This document shows, piece after piece, positions 17,777-27,210 of a DNA stretch of 64,000 nt. A program made the position numbers and the translations under genes. The notes under the pieces are model-generated. The model searched no databases. It saw nothing but the letters and a program-made list of their open reading frames with translations, and had not been told where the DNA came from. Origin of the DNA: Methanomicrobiales archaeon HGW-Methanomicrobiales-3 (GTDB lineage: Archaea > Halobacteriota > Methanomicrobia > Methanomicrobiales > Methanospirillaceae); contig PGYK01000001.1 in NCBI GenBank assembly GCA_002839605.1, positions 310,001 through 374,000 on the forward strand, given 5' to 3'. Position 1 is the first letter of the stretch. Each line of letters starts with the position of its first letter.

Positions 17777-19297
17777 ATGAAACGATTCGTCCTCATCATT
17801 GTGCTTGCCGCCATCCTTGCGGCAGGCTGTACTTCCCCGGAGCAGACACCTGCGCCCGCAACGCAGGTTTCTGATCCTGCAACTCCGGCCGACAACCTCT
17901 TCTCGCAGGCAGAGAAGGCGTTTGCCTCCGATAATTACCATACGGCCGCAGATCTTTACGTCCAGGCGTACGAGCAGTACAAGGCCGATGGCAATGCAGA
18001 GAGGGCACGGGATGCCCTGAAGAAGACCTCGATCTCGGTGCGGATGTATGCCGAATCCCCGTATAACCGGTCGGTCATGATCGCCATGATCGATGAGGAG
18101 TTCCCGGCGGTTCCTGAAGACCGGAAGGCCAGCTGGCTCCCCTGCGATGCGAGCCAGTGCATCGAGAGCGATGGCGAGACGTGGTACTTCGCGAACACCA
18201 TCAACAATATCCGGTCCCACAACATGGACCTGATGCGGGAGGCCCTTGCAGAGAAAGGCGAGACGCCGTTTTACGACCAGGTGAAGGGGATCGCCCTTGC
18301 CCCGTATGACGGGAGCGCCGGCACCTATGTCAACCCCGTCCGGTGGGAAGGCACGGAGACTCTGACCATTCCGGCCGCGATGCTCCCGAAGACCGGCACC
18401 CTCCGCCTCTGGATGCCCCTGCCGGTCGAGACCCCTTCCCAGCGTAACGTCACCATCATCGCGGTCGAGCCGGCCCAGTACGTGAAGTCACAGTCCGGCA
18501 CGGACGCGGAGATGGGCCTTGCATATCTTGAGATCCCGCTGGATTCAGTAACCGGTGATGTCATAACCGTGACCGCCCGGTTCCGGTACACCCAGTACGA
18601 GGTCCGGTACATCATCGACCCGGCAAAGGTCGGAACGTATGACACGGCCGATCCTGAATACAAAAAGTACACAGCGTCCGGAAAGAACATCATCGTCACC
18701 CCCGAAATGAAGGCAAAGGCACAGGAGATCGTGGGGGACGAGACCAACCCGTACCTGCAGGCGGAGAAGCTCTACTGGCACGTGGTGTCGCACCCCTACA
18801 GCAATGTCCCCCATGTCCGCCTCAGTGCCAGCGGCAGACCGGAATCGGTCTATATGCTGGAGACCGGCTTTGGCGACTGTGGCACGCAGAGCATGTACTT
18901 TGCTGCCCTCTGCCGTTCGCTGGGCATTCCCGCCCGGGCCATCGGCGGCTACCAGCTCGTGCCGGGCCATGAGGGCACCCATTTCTGGTCCGAGTATTAC
19001 CTGCCGGGCTATGGCTGGATCCCGAACGACGTGACCATCGCCGAGGGTGCAGAATGGTCGTATGAAGCCTCGGACGAGGACCGTCACCAGTACAAGGACT
19101 TCTATGCCCGCAACCTCGACCCGTACCGCTACATCATCCAGAAGGACGTGGATGTCCCGCTCACCCCGCCCGCGGGCGATGTGGTGATGTTCGATATGGT
19201 TGTCCAGTCGCCAAAAGCCGTCTGCGACACCTGCGATACCGACCCGGAGTTCGAGATGCTCGAAGACTGGAAGGTAGTTGTGAAAAAAGTAAAATGA
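17777..19297 (+). CDS. Transglutaminase-like lipoprotein
   Basis: 506 residues with a lipoprotein signal peptide: basic start, hydrophobic core, and lipobox AAGC with the modified Cys at residue 22. A tetratricopeptide-like helical stretch (about 40-85) follows. The C-terminal half holds a transglutaminase-like fold with C368 in GFGDCGTQS, H402 in GTHFWSEYY and D418 in WIPNDVT, the full Cys-His-Asp triad. Such archaeal surface proteins may act as proteases or crosslinkers; the substrate is unknown. The start is supported by AGGTG 6 bases upstream of the ATG. Confidence 0.88.
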   Translation: MKRFVLIIVLAAILAAGCTSPEQTPAPATQVSDPATPADNLFSQAEKAFASDNYHTAADLYVQAYEQYKADGNAERARDALKKTSISVRMYAESPYNRSVMIAMIDEEFPAVPEDRKASWLPCDASQCIESDGETWYFANTINNIRSHNMDLMREALAEKGETPFYDQVKGIALAPYDGSAGTYVNPVRWEGTETLTIPAAMLPKTGTLRLWMPLPVETPSQRNVTIIAVEPAQYVKSQSGTDAEMGLAYLEIPLDSVTGDVITVTARFRYTQYEVRYIIDPAKVGTYDTADPEYKKYTASGKNIIVTPEMKAKAQEIVGDETNPYLQAEKLYWHVVSHPYSNVPHVRLSASGRPESVYMLETGFGDCGTQSMYFAALCRSLGIPARAIGGYQLVPGHEGTHFWSEYYLPGYGWIPNDVTIAEGAEWSYEASDEDRHQYKDFYARNLDPYRYIIQKDVDVPLTPPAGDVVMFDMVVQSPKAVCDTCDTDPEFEMLEDWKVVVKKVK

Positions 19298-19310
19298 TCC
19301 GCAATGGGGA

Positions 19311-20858
19311 TTATTCAGTCCCCTCTTTTTTTGGTGAAGGGTCTTCTGCTTCTTCCTCATCGTCCCCTTCGCCCGCTTTGAGGGTCTTCATCGAGGGGAA
19401 GAGGATGACCTCCTTGATGGAGTTGTTGTTGGTCAGCAGCATCACGAGCCGGTCGATGCCGATCCCGACCCCGCCGGTCGGGGGCATGCCGTACCCGATG
19501 GCGTTGATGAAGTCGTAGTCGATCATCTGGGCCTCGACATCGCCAAGGCGCCGTTTCTCGTCCTGCGCCTCGAACCGCTCCTTCTGGTCAACGGGATCGT
19601 TGAGCTCCGAGAACCCGTTGCCCACTTCCATGCCGGCGATGAAGAGCTCGAACCGCTCGGTAAAGCCCTCTTTTGTGCGGTGGCGCTTCGCCAGCGGCGA
19701 GTTCTCGACCGGGTAGTCGTAGATGAAGGTCGGCTGGATGAGTTTTTCCTCGACCAGTGCCTCGAAGAAGGCGATGAGGTACTCGCGCTGGTTCCGCGTC
19801 TTGTCCGGGTCCTCGATCTTATGCTCGTGGGCGAGCTTTTTGAGTACTTCCACGGGGTGGGCGAAGATGTCGATTCCCGCCATCTCCTTCACGGCATCTT
19901 CCATGGAGAGTTTCTTCCAGGGTGCGGTGAAGTTGAGCGTTGTCTCTCCGAATGGCAGTTCGTACTTCCCGTGAACCTGGTCGATGATGGAGCAGACAAT
20001 GTTCTCGCAAAGTGCCATCATGTCGGAAAAGTCGCGGTACACCCAGTAGATCTCCACCATCGTGAACTCGGGGTTGTGGTCCGCGTCCACGCCCTCGTTC
20101 CGGAAGTTGCGCGAGATCTCAAAGACCTTCTCGAACCCCCCGACAACGAGACGCTTGAGGTAGAGCTCGGGAGCGATCCGGAGGAAGAGTTTCTGGTCAA
20201 GGAAGTTGTGGTACGTGGTGAATGGGCGGGCGTTTGCGCCGCCGTACACCGGCTGGAGGATGGGGGTCTCGAATTCAAGGAACCCGTTGTCATCGAGATA
20301 GCGGCGCAGCAGCGAGATGATCCGGCTCCGGTTCCGGAAGGTCTGCCGGTTCTCGTCGTTCACGATAAGGTCCACGTACCGCTGCCGGTAGCGCTTCTCC
20401 ACATCCTTGAGCCCGTGGAACTTCTCGGGCAGGGAGCAGACTGCCTTGGTAAGCAGGACAAACGAGTCCACCCAGATGGTGATCTCGCCCAGCTTGGTGC
20501 GGAAGACATGCCCCGTTACCCCGATGATGTCGCCCCGCTCGATATACTGGTTGAAGAGATCGAACTGTTCGTCCCCAAGGTCGTTCTTGCGGATGTAGAG
20601 CTGGATCCGGCCCGACTCATCCCCGAGATCGGCAAAGATGGTTTTGCCGTGTTTCCGGACGATGTAGATCCGGCCGGCAACCGTGACGCTCTCCTCGCTC
20701 TTGTCGTGGGTGATCTCCGCGTACTTTGTCCTGACCTCACTAATGGTATCCTTCCGCTCGTAGACGGGGGGAAACATGGCTACCCCCTTCTCGCGGAGGG
20801 CTGTTATCTTATCAATGCGTGTCTGGTCAAAGACGGTGTTTTCGGTGGGGTCGGTCAT
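19311..20858 (-). CDS. lysS: Lysyl-tRNA synthetase, class II
   Basis: Charges tRNA-Lys. The N-terminal OB-fold anticodon domain (about 55-150, with VTVAGRIY and GDIIGVTGHVF) is followed by the class II core: motif 2 FRNEGVDADHNPEFTMVE and motif 3 GVGIGIDRLVM near the C-terminus. The protein is 515 residues from the preferred start MTDPTENT; M at 20873 would add five. Many euryarchaea use the unrelated class I LysRS, so this is the less usual form. It is divergent from the large surface protein. Confidence 0.95.
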   Translation of the reverse strand: MTDPTENTVFDQTRIDKITALREKGVAMFPPVYERKDTISEVRTKYAEITHDKSEESVTVAGRIYIVRKHGKTIFADLGDESGRIQLYIRKNDLGDEQFDLFNQYIERGDIIGVTGHVFRTKLGEITIWVDSFVLLTKAVCSLPEKFHGLKDVEKRYRQRYVDLIVNDENRQTFRNRSRIISLLRRYLDDNGFLEFETPILQPVYGGANARPFTTYHNFLDQKLFLRIAPELYLKRLVVGGFEKVFEISRNFRNEGVDADHNPEFTMVEIYWVYRDFSDMMALCENIVCSIIDQVHGKYELPFGETTLNFTAPWKKLSMEDAVKEMAGIDIFAHPVEVLKKLAHEHKIEDPDKTRNQREYLIAFFEALVEEKLIQPTFIYDYPVENSPLAKRHRTKEGFTERFELFIAGMEVGNGFSELNDPVDQKERFEAQDEKRRLGDVEAQMIDYDFINAIGYGMPPTGGVGIGIDRLVMLLTNNNSIKEVILFPSMKTLKAGEGDDEEEAEDPSPKKEGTE

Positions 20859-20993
20859 CGTTGTATGCACCACGGGGATGGTTTTGTATCCTAACTATGG
20901 GCTTTCCGGCGTAATAATACCATCAGCAGATGGATGCACGGGGGCTCTCATTCCCGATTCAGGAACGACGCGGGGATCTATCCCGCAAATTAT

Positions 20994-23906
20994 ATGAACC
21001 GTTCTGATAAACCAAAAATCATGGTTTTTTGGAAAAATGCGACCGCATTTTTAATTCTCATCCTGCTGCTTCTCTGCTGCACTGCTCCTGTGGTCGCCGA
21101 TGATACGGTCCGGTCGGTCATTGTCGTCCGTACCACCCTTCCGCAGGTACAGCCCGTGGTTACCTTGCTTCCGCCACTACAACCCATCACCACTACACCC
21201 ACGCAGGTGATGTATGGTGCTCTTTCTGTAACAAGCACCCCGTCCGGTGCCACGATCCTGCTCGACGGATCATCCCTCGGGACGACTCCCATCACCAATA
21301 CGCGGGTGACAACTGGCGCGCACATGATTGTCATACAAAAAGCCGGCTACCATGAGATCACGGAATCCATAACAATCCTTCCCGATACCCCGGCACGGCT
21401 GACGTACACCCTTCGGCCGACAACGACGACAACGACCCCGCAGGCAACTGCCCTGCCTGTGATCCCGCAGACAACTGCGCCATTGGCCGGGACGCCCGTG
21501 CCCACAACCGACAGGACTCCTGCCGCGACGGCAACGACATCCCTGCCGCAAATCACTCAGACCCCCGGCCCCGGCATCCAGATCGTCGAGAAGGAGAATG
21601 TCTATGCCAGGATCGGGATCTCGCGCCCGTGGTCGTTCAAAACGTTCAGTGTCACGGCAGGGGGCACCAGCCGGCAACCGGTCCTGACCACCGACTCGCC
21701 CTATTTCCGGTACCAGATCGCGGATCTCGGTATGACTGAGGGTTCAATCGGGCCCACCGATGTCCTCCTCCCCCCGAACACCATCATCGAAGTTGATAAA
21801 AAAACGCTTGTCGATCGGAACTATGTCATTTATGGCAATGGGGGAAATCATCTTTTTCCAGAGCCCGAATGGTCGGATGAGGCTGAGTTCTTCATCCAGC
21901 GGACTGACACGGACTATACCCGCGCCCATTTCCGGTGGATCTCGGACGACGACGATGTGACTGCGTTCTACCAGGTCTCCCGGAAACCGTTCCCGGCGGA
22001 CAGCAAACGCTGGCAGAACCAGTACATCCCCGGCCTTGTCGCATCCGGCCCGACAGAGGATTACCATGTTTACGATGGGGGAATTAATGACGGGTACCAT
22101 CTGTTCGATCTCAACTTTGCCCAAATTGCCAACCACCCTCCCGGCGCACCTCCGCTCTACACCGGTCCGGTATTCATTGACAATACACCGTTCATGCATC
22201 AGGTGGACATCTCCGGGTATGTTGAAGGCAGGTCCCAGGAGACGATACGGATCCCCGGTACCTCCGGTGTTGTCCTGATGAACACGTACGACGTAGCAGG
22301 CCTGGTTTTCCCGTTCCCGGGCGGCCTTTCCTGGAGCCCCGAAGACCTGAAATTCGAATCGGATCTCGGGAACCCGAATGCCGGGCTGGTCGTCAGCGCG
22401 TCAAGCGCAAGTGAAGCTCTTCGCACATCGATGGTTGAGGATTATATCCTTTCGATGGACCAGACCTTTTACGTCCGCGTCGTCCCGATCAGGGCAAACG
22501 GCGAAGCCGGTATCCCGTCCTACCCGGTCAAAGCGAAGGTGATACGCCCCCAGCTCTGCCCGCCTGAGGCCCCGCCGGATACGGTGACGACGGTCCAGGT
22601 CAATCCCCCGTCCGTGAACGTTGCGTCGTTCTACCTGCAGGCATTTGTGCCCAACGACTGGATCCACAAGGACCAGAACGGCAAGCTTGTTTCCCGCGGC
22701 CACTATCTCTCGGTGACCGCCCCGGAAGGCTGCGATCCTGCGGTTGAATCCCAGAAACCCACGCTCCAGCAGAATCCAATCTGCATGCAGTACATCACCC
22801 GGACCGGTGGCGGCCAGCCCAACTACCACTTCTTCATAGATCCCCCGGAAGGGCACTGGTATGAAACCTTCTTTGAGATTGTCAAGGGGCTCTTTGGGGC
22901 GTTCTCCAGCGTCATCAACGCGGCGTCGGCTGCATGGTCAAACATCCAGGCGCTTGCCCTGAAGATAGCCGCCTCGGTTGTCACGGTGATCTCTTTTGGG
23001 AGCATCAACTGCGGACAGTCGCCCGCGTGTATGGGGGTGTTGCAGGCAGGCCTCTCGGTTGCCATGACCACGTTCGGCGTGCCGCCAACCATCCCGAACT
23101 TTGCCGAGCTCCAGCACATGGGGACCGGGTACCTGGTAAAGATCGCTGCCGAAGAGATGGGGGCCGGGGTGGTGTACGAGAGCCTGCCCGAGGACACGAA
23201 GAACGAGATCGTCGGGAAGTCCAACGAGATCGCAAACGAGATGGGAAAATCCCTGACCAGTACCACGGCAGGGGTGACCGCCAGCGCTGCCGGCAGCTGG
23301 TATATCCCGGACCCGCTCTATTACGAGCCGCACCCGGCCTTTGTCATCGTGAGGGTCTACAACTCCAATACCCAGCGCACGGATGCCGTAACGTTGAGAG
23401 TCAGGGATACCCAGGGAATGTACGAGGTCTCCGAACCGCAGTACATCCCCCCGCTGAACCCCGGCGATTCCATAGCGGTTCCCGTCATCCTGACCGAACG
23501 ATTCACGGACATATATACCCCGCAATGCAACAAGGAGAATGTGGTCACCGAGTGCGGCGGGGATGGTTACTGCATCCCGTGTTACTGGAACCTCTGGTAC
23601 TACAGGGTAATCCAGAACCAGGATACCCTCGGGCCGGATACGTTCGAGATCTCCCTCACCGCAAACAAGGAGGGCTACACGATCCCGCTCACCCCCTCGG
23701 CGTCGGGTACCCTGATCGGATCGAGCTGGAAGATCAGCCATGATGATCTCGGCAATAGTTGCCCGAGTTCTTCTGCGAAGACCTACCTCCAGTACCCGCA
23801 GGGCTGGGTCATGACCAACGAGCCGCTGAGCAGGAATCTCGAGAGCCTCATCTGGGGCAAGTACACGTTCACCGAGGGGAACAAGGGTCTCCTGATCGGG
23901 TCGTAA
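20994..23906 (+). CDS. Large secreted protein with PEGA domain
   Basis: 970 residues from the chosen ATG at 20994 (MNRSDKPKIMVFW). The N-terminal signal segment is hydrophobic at about 15-30 and ends before ADDT. A PEGA domain follows (about 70-135, with VTSTPSGATILLDG and GTTPITNTRVTTG), then a Thr/Pro-rich linker to about 195. A large beta-rich region follows with no family I recognise. Cysteine-rich spots at about 840-865 (CNKENVVTECGGDGYCIPCYW) suggest disulfides. I see no C-terminal membrane anchor, so it is probably released or held by other surface proteins. Confidence 0.8.
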   Translation: MNRSDKPKIMVFWKNATAFLILILLLLCCTAPVVADDTVRSVIVVRTTLPQVQPVVTLLPPLQPITTTPTQVMYGALSVTSTPSGATILLDGSSLGTTPITNTRVTTGAHMIVIQKAGYHEITESITILPDTPARLTYTLRPTTTTTTPQATALPVIPQTTAPLAGTPVPTTDRTPAATATTSLPQITQTPGPGIQIVEKENVYARIGISRPWSFKTFSVTAGGTSRQPVLTTDSPYFRYQIADLGMTEGSIGPTDVLLPPNTIIEVDKKTLVDRNYVIYGNGGNHLFPEPEWSDEAEFFIQRTDTDYTRAHFRWISDDDDVTAFYQVSRKPFPADSKRWQNQYIPGLVASGPTEDYHVYDGGINDGYHLFDLNFAQIANHPPGAPPLYTGPVFIDNTPFMHQVDISGYVEGRSQETIRIPGTSGVVLMNTYDVAGLVFPFPGGLSWSPEDLKFESDLGNPNAGLVVSASSASEALRTSMVEDYILSMDQTFYVRVVPIRANGEAGIPSYPVKAKVIRPQLCPPEAPPDTVTTVQVNPPSVNVASFYLQAFVPNDWIHKDQNGKLVSRGHYLSVTAPEGCDPAVESQKPTLQQNPICMQYITRTGGGQPNYHFFIDPPEGHWYETFFEIVKGLFGAFSSVINAASAAWSNIQALALKIAASVVTVISFGSINCGQSPACMGVLQAGLSVAMTTFGVPPTIPNFAELQHMGTGYLVKIAAEEMGAGVVYESLPEDTKNEIVGKSNEIANEMGKSLTSTTAGVTASAAGSWYIPDPLYYEPHPAFVIVRVYNSNTQRTDAVTLRVRDTQGMYEVSEPQYIPPLNPGDSIAVPVILTERFTDIYTPQCNKENVVTECGGDGYCIPCYWNLWYYRVIQNQDTLGPDTFEISLTANKEGYTIPLTPSASGTLIGSSWKISHDDLGNSCPSSSAKTYLQYPQGWVMTNEPLSRNLESLIWGKYTFTEGNKGLLIGS

Positions 23907-23977
23907 GCCCCACCCCCTCAAAAAACCCCGCTTTTTCTCCTTGTAAAAAAAACGGAATGGCAGATCAGGATTGGATC
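23907..23977. terminator. Convergent terminator region
   Basis: The gap between two converging genes holds a T5 tract for the plus-strand surface protein (around 23931). It also holds an A8 tract (around 23944-23952) that reads as T8 on the minus strand for the oxidoreductase gene. Confidence 0.4.
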
Positions 23978-25309
23978 TTAACCGTCCCCGCGTCTCTTCA
24001 GGACCTCAGACGCGTACTTCGCCAGCCCGTACACCCCGTCTGTCGAGGGATGGACTTCGATAAAGTCCGCAAAATCGTGGACAGAGAAGTGTTTTCTCAT
24101 CAGGAGGGCCATATAGCCCGCGATCAGCCCCCCGCCGGGCGAGGCGGAGCACATGCCGCTGATGGAACCGTCCGGCGCAACCATCAGTTTGGCAAGGCCG
24201 GTGTCGGATGACGGCACGCCCCAGAAGGTATCCGGCCCGGCCGGGCCCGGGATGACGAGGGGTTTTGCTGCCGGATTGCCATCCGAGCAGAACGCCAGCT
24301 CGTACCCGAGCGAGAGCGACTGGGGGATACAGGAATAATCCATCTTCCGGTGCATCCCGAGGATATTGTCAGCCGCAACGATTCCCTGCTGGCGGGCAAC
24401 CGGGGTCTGGAAGGGCGGGCCGACAAGATCCCCCCCTGCATAGACACATGGGATGCTCGTGCGCATGTACTCGTCAACGATGACTTCGCCGTTTTGGCGC
24501 TTTGCGACACCACGAAGGTTTTCAGAATTCGGGACAAGTCCGGCTGCTATCAGGACGGCGTCGCAGTCGAGCATATCGGAAGCCTTTGCGGTCTTCAGGC
24601 TGAGCCTGATGGAGCCGCCCGCCGGCTCGGCCGAGAGGATGTGTGTGCCCTGCCGGATTTCGGTGCCGGCAAGTTCCCGGAGCGCCCGTTTCCGGAGGTG
24701 CTCATCGAGTTTTTTTAAGAATTCGCTGCGGGAGAGGATCGTGACCCTGCTCCCGAACCGGGAGAAGATGTAGGCAAACTCCGCAGCCATGATCCCCCCG
24801 CCGATGATGACAAGGTGATCCGGCAGGCGTTCCATTTTCCTGATGGTGTGGGGAGTGTAGATCCCCGGCATCGGCATTCCCGGAATATCGGGGATATTGG
24901 GCCGGGAACCGGTAGCAAGGATGACGGCATCGGCGTTGAGTTTTTCTCCGCCACAGACAACCTTCTCCCCGTCAAACCCGCCTTCCGTTCCATACACGAT
25001 CTCCACCCCGGCGTCCCGGGTCTCCTTTTCAAGAATGGTGGCAATGGTGGTCTGGACCTTCTGCATCTCCCTTAAGACGGCGGGGAAATTCACGGTCGGG
25101 ACCGGGTCAATGATCCCGAGATCATGAAACGTCCGGGTTTTCTGAATGACCCGGGCAACATCGTTGAGGGCGCAGACCGGCATGCAGCCAAAATGGAGGC
25201 ACTGGCCGCCGATACCGCCTTTCTCGATAAGAGTAACTTCCTTTCCGGCATGTGCCAGACGCATCGATGCGAGCCGCCCTGCCGGCCCCCCGCCAAGGAT
25301 GACGATCAT
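23978..25309 (-). CDS. FAD-dependent pyridine nucleotide-disulfide oxidoreductase (dihydrolipoamide-dehydrogenase-like)
   Basis: 443 residues. Motifs in order: N-terminal FAD dinucleotide site GGGPAG (6-11), redox-active pair C37/C42 in GGQCLHFGCMP, NAD(P)-binding VIIGGGIMAAEFA near residue 170, and FAD motif TSIPCVYAGGDL. The C-terminal dimerisation domain has EVHPSTDG in place of the usual HxHPT. The C-x4-C spacing is that of dihydrolipoamide dehydrogenase and mercuric reductase, but no lipoyl enzyme genes are nearby. The physiological disulfide substrate is unknown. Confidence 0.88.
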   Translation of the reverse strand: MIVILGGGPAGRLASMRLAHAGKEVTLIEKGGIGGQCLHFGCMPVCALNDVARVIQKTRTFHDLGIIDPVPTVNFPAVLREMQKVQTTIATILEKETRDAGVEIVYGTEGGFDGEKVVCGGEKLNADAVILATGSRPNIPDIPGMPMPGIYTPHTIRKMERLPDHLVIIGGGIMAAEFAYIFSRFGSRVTILSRSEFLKKLDEHLRKRALRELAGTEIRQGTHILSAEPAGGSIRLSLKTAKASDMLDCDAVLIAAGLVPNSENLRGVAKRQNGEVIVDEYMRTSIPCVYAGGDLVGPPFQTPVARQQGIVAADNILGMHRKMDYSCIPQSLSLGYELAFCSDGNPAAKPLVIPGPAGPDTFWGVPSSDTGLAKLMVAPDGSISGMCSASPGGGLIAGYMALLMRKHFSVHDFADFIEVHPSTDGVYGLAKYASEVLKRRGDG

Positions 25310-25440
25310 AGGGGCCGCCCCCGAAACCGGGGATCCGGCCCACGGGCTGCTCCCGCGTCAATCCCCTTCAGCCTGAAAAAAAAAGATAGCGGAATGTTCT
25401 CTTTCCCGCCCGGGCACGGCAAATGAACAATCATCGGGAC

Positions 25441-26397
25441 TTAGAATACTTCAACGCCTTCATCCATCGGCTCTGAAAGCAGTTCACCGGTGAATGCGTT
25501 CACTTCCACGATCTTCCTGCCCCGGATCTGCCAGACCGGGATGTAGACCTGCCTGGTGTCGACCGCGATGTTCTTCCGGTCGGGTTTTAAGACCTTCTCC
25601 TCGTAAAAGATGGCATCGCCCTTCTCCTGTTTGATCCTTACTTTCTGGGTGAGCCGGTCGATCAGTTCGCTTGTGATACGCTCGGTGGCTTCGTCTTTCC
25701 TGATATGCGGGTCACATACTTCAGCGCCACCGGGGATCTCCGTGTCTTCCACCTCCTTCCCGTCGAGTTCGATCCGGATGCCGTTGATGGCATTGATGGC
25801 TCCCCAGCCTTCGGCATCAAAGGGAATCCGGCGGTCCTTGTACACCTGCTCACCGGAACTTGTATAATGGAAGAGGAAATAGGGCATGAACCGGAGCCGG
25901 GCGGTACCCTGCACACCCCCGGTTCGGATGGCAACCTGCTCGGAAATTTTTACCGGGAAGTGGGGGAGGGAGATGCCGGAGGGCTCCTCAATCTTCCGCT
26001 CGGGAGCAGCAGTAACCGTTGCCTTCCGGCTCTTTGCCTGATTGAGGTCGAGGGCAAGCTCGCGACTGACGATGTCGGCAAGCACCGCCTCTCCGGTATA
26101 CTGTACAAACTCATCGACACCCCACTGGATGCAGTTCTCCGTTGCAATATCCTTATCGAGGGTGAATAAGAGTTTCTTGCAGTTCATTTCCTGGTCGTCA
26201 ATCATGAGACTGTAATTGGTCTTGTCGAACTGACCTATCAGGGCCCGGTCGTTTGAGCAGAGCACAAGAAGGCATACGCCGTCGCGTACTGCTGAAAGGT
26301 CGAGAGGTTCGTCAACCTCTTCAACCTCAAAACGAGCCGCTTCAAGAATGAGTCTCATTGCATTCTTGGCTTTTTCCCGCATATCTTGTTCCATCAT
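25441..26397 (-). CDS. Conserved unknown protein, two-domain
   Basis: 318 residues, soluble. The N-terminal about 120 residues, with helix AKNAMRLILEAARFEVEEVD and strands VCLLVLCSND and LLFTLDKD, look like an alpha/beta domain somewhat like a nuclease fold, though I see no clear PD-(D/E)xK set. A basic linker (about 120-145) leads to a C-terminal beta-rich domain ending IPVWQIRGRKIVEVNAFTGEL, which resembles PepSY-like or binding domains. I cannot assign a function. It is divergent from the DUF128 gene, with about 60 bases between. Confidence 0.7.
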   Translation of the reverse strand: MMEQDMREKAKNAMRLILEAARFEVEEVDEPLDLSAVRDGVCLLVLCSNDRALIGQFDKTNYSLMIDDQEMNCKKLLFTLDKDIATENCIQWGVDEFVQYTGEAVLADIVSRELALDLNQAKSRKATVTAAPERKIEEPSGISLPHFPVKISEQVAIRTGGVQGTARLRFMPYFLFHYTSSGEQVYKDRRIPFDAEGWGAINAINGIRIELDGKEVEDTEIPGGAEVCDPHIRKDEATERITSELIDRLTQKVRIKQEKGDAIFYEEKVLKPDRKNIAVDTRQVYIPVWQIRGRKIVEVNAFTGELLSEPMDEGVEVF

Positions 26398-26459
26398 AAA
26401 TACATTGCCTTGGTCTTATAGAACAATTTTTCTATTGCGCTGTCAGAGAATTATCTATA

Positions 26460-27206
26460 ATGGCGCTCCCGCTCAAGTTCTTCAACCACGTTATCGAAGA
26501 TTACGCCATGCGGGTTACGTTCGATCCGTCTGCCGGCGAGGGTACCATCGTTTTCAACCTGTCCTTAGTAAAAAATGAGGATCTGGAATATGCCATCTCC
26601 ATTTTAAAAGACGCGTTCCGGAGCGGGGTTTCCGTCAGCGGACTCGTCCGTTTCATCCCGTCTGGAGTGAAGCTTGATGACTTCGTGATCCCTGCCGGCT
26701 GCACCGGGATCTGCACGATGTGCAGCATCACGTTTGACAGCCTCCTGATCCGGCGGGGAATTCCGATCAACCCGATTGGAGGCGGGATTGTGGAGATCGA
26801 GGACCGGGCACCGGTCAGGTTCACCCACATGATCCTCTATGAACACACCACCGTTGATCCTCTCGAGGTGCTCATGAGCCAGAAGACCACCTCGGTGATG
26901 CGTGTCATGCGAAAAGGGAGTGGAAACATCCTTGCGAATATCCGGGAGTTTCACATGGAAGCCGAACCGCTTGTTGAAATGGTTCTCGATGAACTGACCA
27001 GCAGCAGTTATTCCGGGATCCTCGAAGTGGGGATGCCCAACACCCCCCTTCTGGGTGTCCCGGTCAGCCCGCAATATATTTCAATCGCTGCAATCGGTGG
27101 GACAAACCCGATGGCGGCGATACGGGAATCCGGCCGCTTTGTGCAGGCACGGGCCATGAAAGGGCTCATGGATATCCGGGAAATGGTCGATATTCGCACG
27201 TTCTGA
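26460..27206 (+). CDS. DUF128/NrpR-type effector-domain protein without DNA-binding domain
   Basis: 248 residues matching one DUF128 unit, the ligand-sensing domain of NrpR, the 2-oxoglutarate-responsive nitrogen repressor of methanogens. Characteristic stretches are VIPAGCTGICTMCSITFDS, GIPINPIGGGIVEIED and VDPLEVLMSQKTTSV. NrpR proteins usually have an N-terminal winged helix ahead of one or two such units; here the protein starts almost directly in the DUF128 region with only about 20 preceding residues. It may pair with a separate DNA-binding NrpR polypeptide, as in split NrpR systems. Confidence 0.85.
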   Translation: MALPLKFFNHVIEDYAMRVTFDPSAGEGTIVFNLSLVKNEDLEYAISILKDAFRSGVSVSGLVRFIPSGVKLDDFVIPAGCTGICTMCSITFDSLLIRRGIPINPIGGGIVEIEDRAPVRFTHMILYEHTTVDPLEVLMSQKTTSVMRVMRKGSGNILANIREFHMEAEPLVEMVLDELTSSSYSGILEVGMPNTPLLGVPVSPQYISIAAIGGTNPMAAIRESGRFVQARAMKGLMDIREMVDIRTF

Positions 27207-27210
27207 TCCG

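Noticed and set aside
19680-20894. 404-codon plus-strand frame
   Set aside because: It is a mirror frame of lysS with no plausible fold.
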